Shown here: positions 5,186 through 5,797 of the stretch, piece by piece | Layout of the letters: each line of letters opens with the position of its first letter | How positions within the stretch are numbered: the first letter of the stretch is position 1 | Notes under the pieces: model-generated | Seen by the model: only the letters and a program-made list of their open reading frames with translations | The model's database searches: none | Told to the model about the DNA's origin: nothing | Program-made: the position numbers and the translations under genes | NCBI RefSeq assembly: GCF_004138495.1 | Contig: NZ_ML142870.1 | Span: 57,780-63,576, forward strand | Direction of reading: 5' to 3' | Length of the DNA stretch: 5,797 nt | DNA from: Phytoactinopolyspora endophytica | GTDB lineage: Bacteria; Actinomycetota; Actinomycetes; Jiangellales; Jiangellaceae

Positions 5186-5797
5186 TTACCTCCTCCCACA
5201 TGTGGGCGTCGCACACCGACGCGGGCCTTTTTTGCGGCGGTGAACCCGACGAAATGCCGCGTATGCCACGAGATCGGCGGCTTGAATGAAGTAAGAGAGT
5301 TCCGAGCGCCTGGGCACGGGATCCTCAACCAACAAGTCAGCCTTGGCATTGCCACCACCCATAGTGACGCCAACTTCTCGGCAATGCCGGTGCACCATCC
5401 GCACCCTCTCGCCTTCACCGTCGTCGTGGACCAAGACGATCGGATGTCCCATACTCTCCGACCGAATCATCAGTTGCTGGATGAGGTGCTCCCAGGCGAT
5501 GGCAAACGGATCTCCGCCTGCCATATTTTCCTTATCAATCACTACAGCGAAGACAGCACTCGACACAGTGGTGAGGGCCCTCATGGCCCTCCGGTAGATG
5601 TCCCTGCGCTGCCCATCCCCCAGTCCTTTGTCCTTTAGGGGCCCTCTAGGGCGGAGCAGGTAGTTCGCTTTGAGTTCGTCCCGAAGGCGAACTCCATATT
5701 CATCCTTGATGTCACGCCGCACCTTCGTCAGCATCTCGAGGCGTAACGTCCACTGGTCCGCGGGGACGAGATGACAACCAAGCGTAAAGGTGCGGCT
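5186..5797 (-). CDS. DUF3800 domain-containing protein, 5' end beyond window
   Basis: The C-terminal 203 residues of a DUF3800 protein; the frame is open to the right edge, so the N terminus, where the family's early DESG motif would lie, is missing. An ATG at 5734 exists, but the 21 codons before it, including FTLGCHLVPADQW, continue the family pattern, so it is not the start. Seen, numbered from the edge: ELKAN at 41-45, the strand VFAVVIDK at 82-89, WEHLIQQL at 102-109, VHDDGEGERVR near 123-133, and the closing SYFIQAADLVAYAAFRR at 168-184, the most typical DUF3800 signature. The tail is basic and contains CATPTC. Function of the family is not established; members are frequent in mobile and defence-rich DNA. 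G+C is lower than in the genes to the left (30/60 at 5521-5580, 36/60 at 5341-5400), and a TTA codon occurs at 5744-5746. It faces the ligase gene across the terminator. Confidence 0.82.
   Translation of the reverse strand, partial: SRTFTLGCHLVPADQWTLRLEMLTKVRRDIKDEYGVRLRDELKANYLLRPRGPLKDKGLGDGQRRDIYRRAMRALTTVSSAVFAVVIDKENMAGGDPFAIAWEHLIQQLMIRSESMGHPIVLVHDDGEGERVRMVHRHCREVGVTMGGGNAKADLLVEDPVPRRSELSYFIQAADLVAYAAFRRVHRRKKGPRRCATPTCGRR
5195..5206. repeat. 12-bp perfect palindrome in the 3' end of the DUF3800 gene
   Basis: CCCACATGTGGG is a perfect 12-bp palindrome lying within the codons for the cysteine-containing tail of the DUF3800 protein. It may be a chance event or a binding site; nothing else supports a role. 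Confidence 0.4.

Noticed and set aside
5126..5638. 170-codon plus-strand frame right of the terminator
   Set aside because: It lies opposite the DUF3800 gene, whose minus-strand translation has the family's closing signature. The plus-strand product resembles nothing, and its GTG start has no ribosome binding site.
1..5797. CRISPR arrays, insertion sequences, rRNA genes or replication origins
   Set aside because: No regularly spaced repeats, transposase-like translation, terminal inverted repeats, rRNA-like sequence or iteron clusters were seen.

Overview
The window looks like chromosomal DNA from a high-GC actinomycete (Streptomyces or a relative). Coding sequence is strongly GC-biased at third positions; hand counts give 49/60 G+C at 2701-2760 and 44/60 at 4441-4500. 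The gene families present (a large ATP-binding LuxR regulator, a Glyoxalase_6-type VOC protein and a stand-alone PheS-like ligase) are typical of that group. Nothing in the window fixes the genus.

Three genes run left to right. At 33-3011 is a 992-residue LuxR-family regulator of the LAL type, with an AAA/STAND ATPase at the N terminus, a helical repeat middle and a C-terminal LuxR helix-turn-helix. Its frame is open to the left edge, so its true start could lie outside the window. At 3125-3565 is a small VOC-fold protein with a good ribosome binding site and a possible promoter of its own. At 3767-4978 is a one-chain, class II aminoacyl-tRNA-synthetase-like enzyme. It joins a PheS-like catalytic core to the FDX-ACB anticodon-binding domain normally found at the end of PheT. 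I recognise it as the 'PheS-related mystery ligase' group (SrmL). Its catalytic motifs are intact but its amino-acid pocket is altered.

The 201-base gap before the ligase gene is the most information-rich noncoding stretch. It holds a promoter-like pair placed so that transcription would begin at, or one base before, the ATG of a 23-codon leader ORF (3614-3685). It also holds hairpins, an 11-bp long-range pairing, and an 8-bp pairing that would cover the ligase ribosome binding site. Several of these pairings exclude one another, as expected of a translational attenuator. The model is inferred and not tested.

All three left-to-right genes contain the rare leucine codon TTA: one in the regulator, one in the VOC gene and two in the ligase. 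In Streptomyces this would make the locus dependent on the bldA tRNA. Regulator, VOC protein and ligase may form a small, developmentally timed functional unit, but that rests on adjacency and codon use.

Downstream of the ligase lie a structured noncoding stretch and a strong Rho-independent terminator (5091-5123). Past it, on the opposite strand, is the 3' part of a DUF3800-family gene cut by the right edge. Its G+C is lower (30-37 per 60 bases in the lines counted), so the terminator region may mark the border between a core-like locus and acquired DNA.
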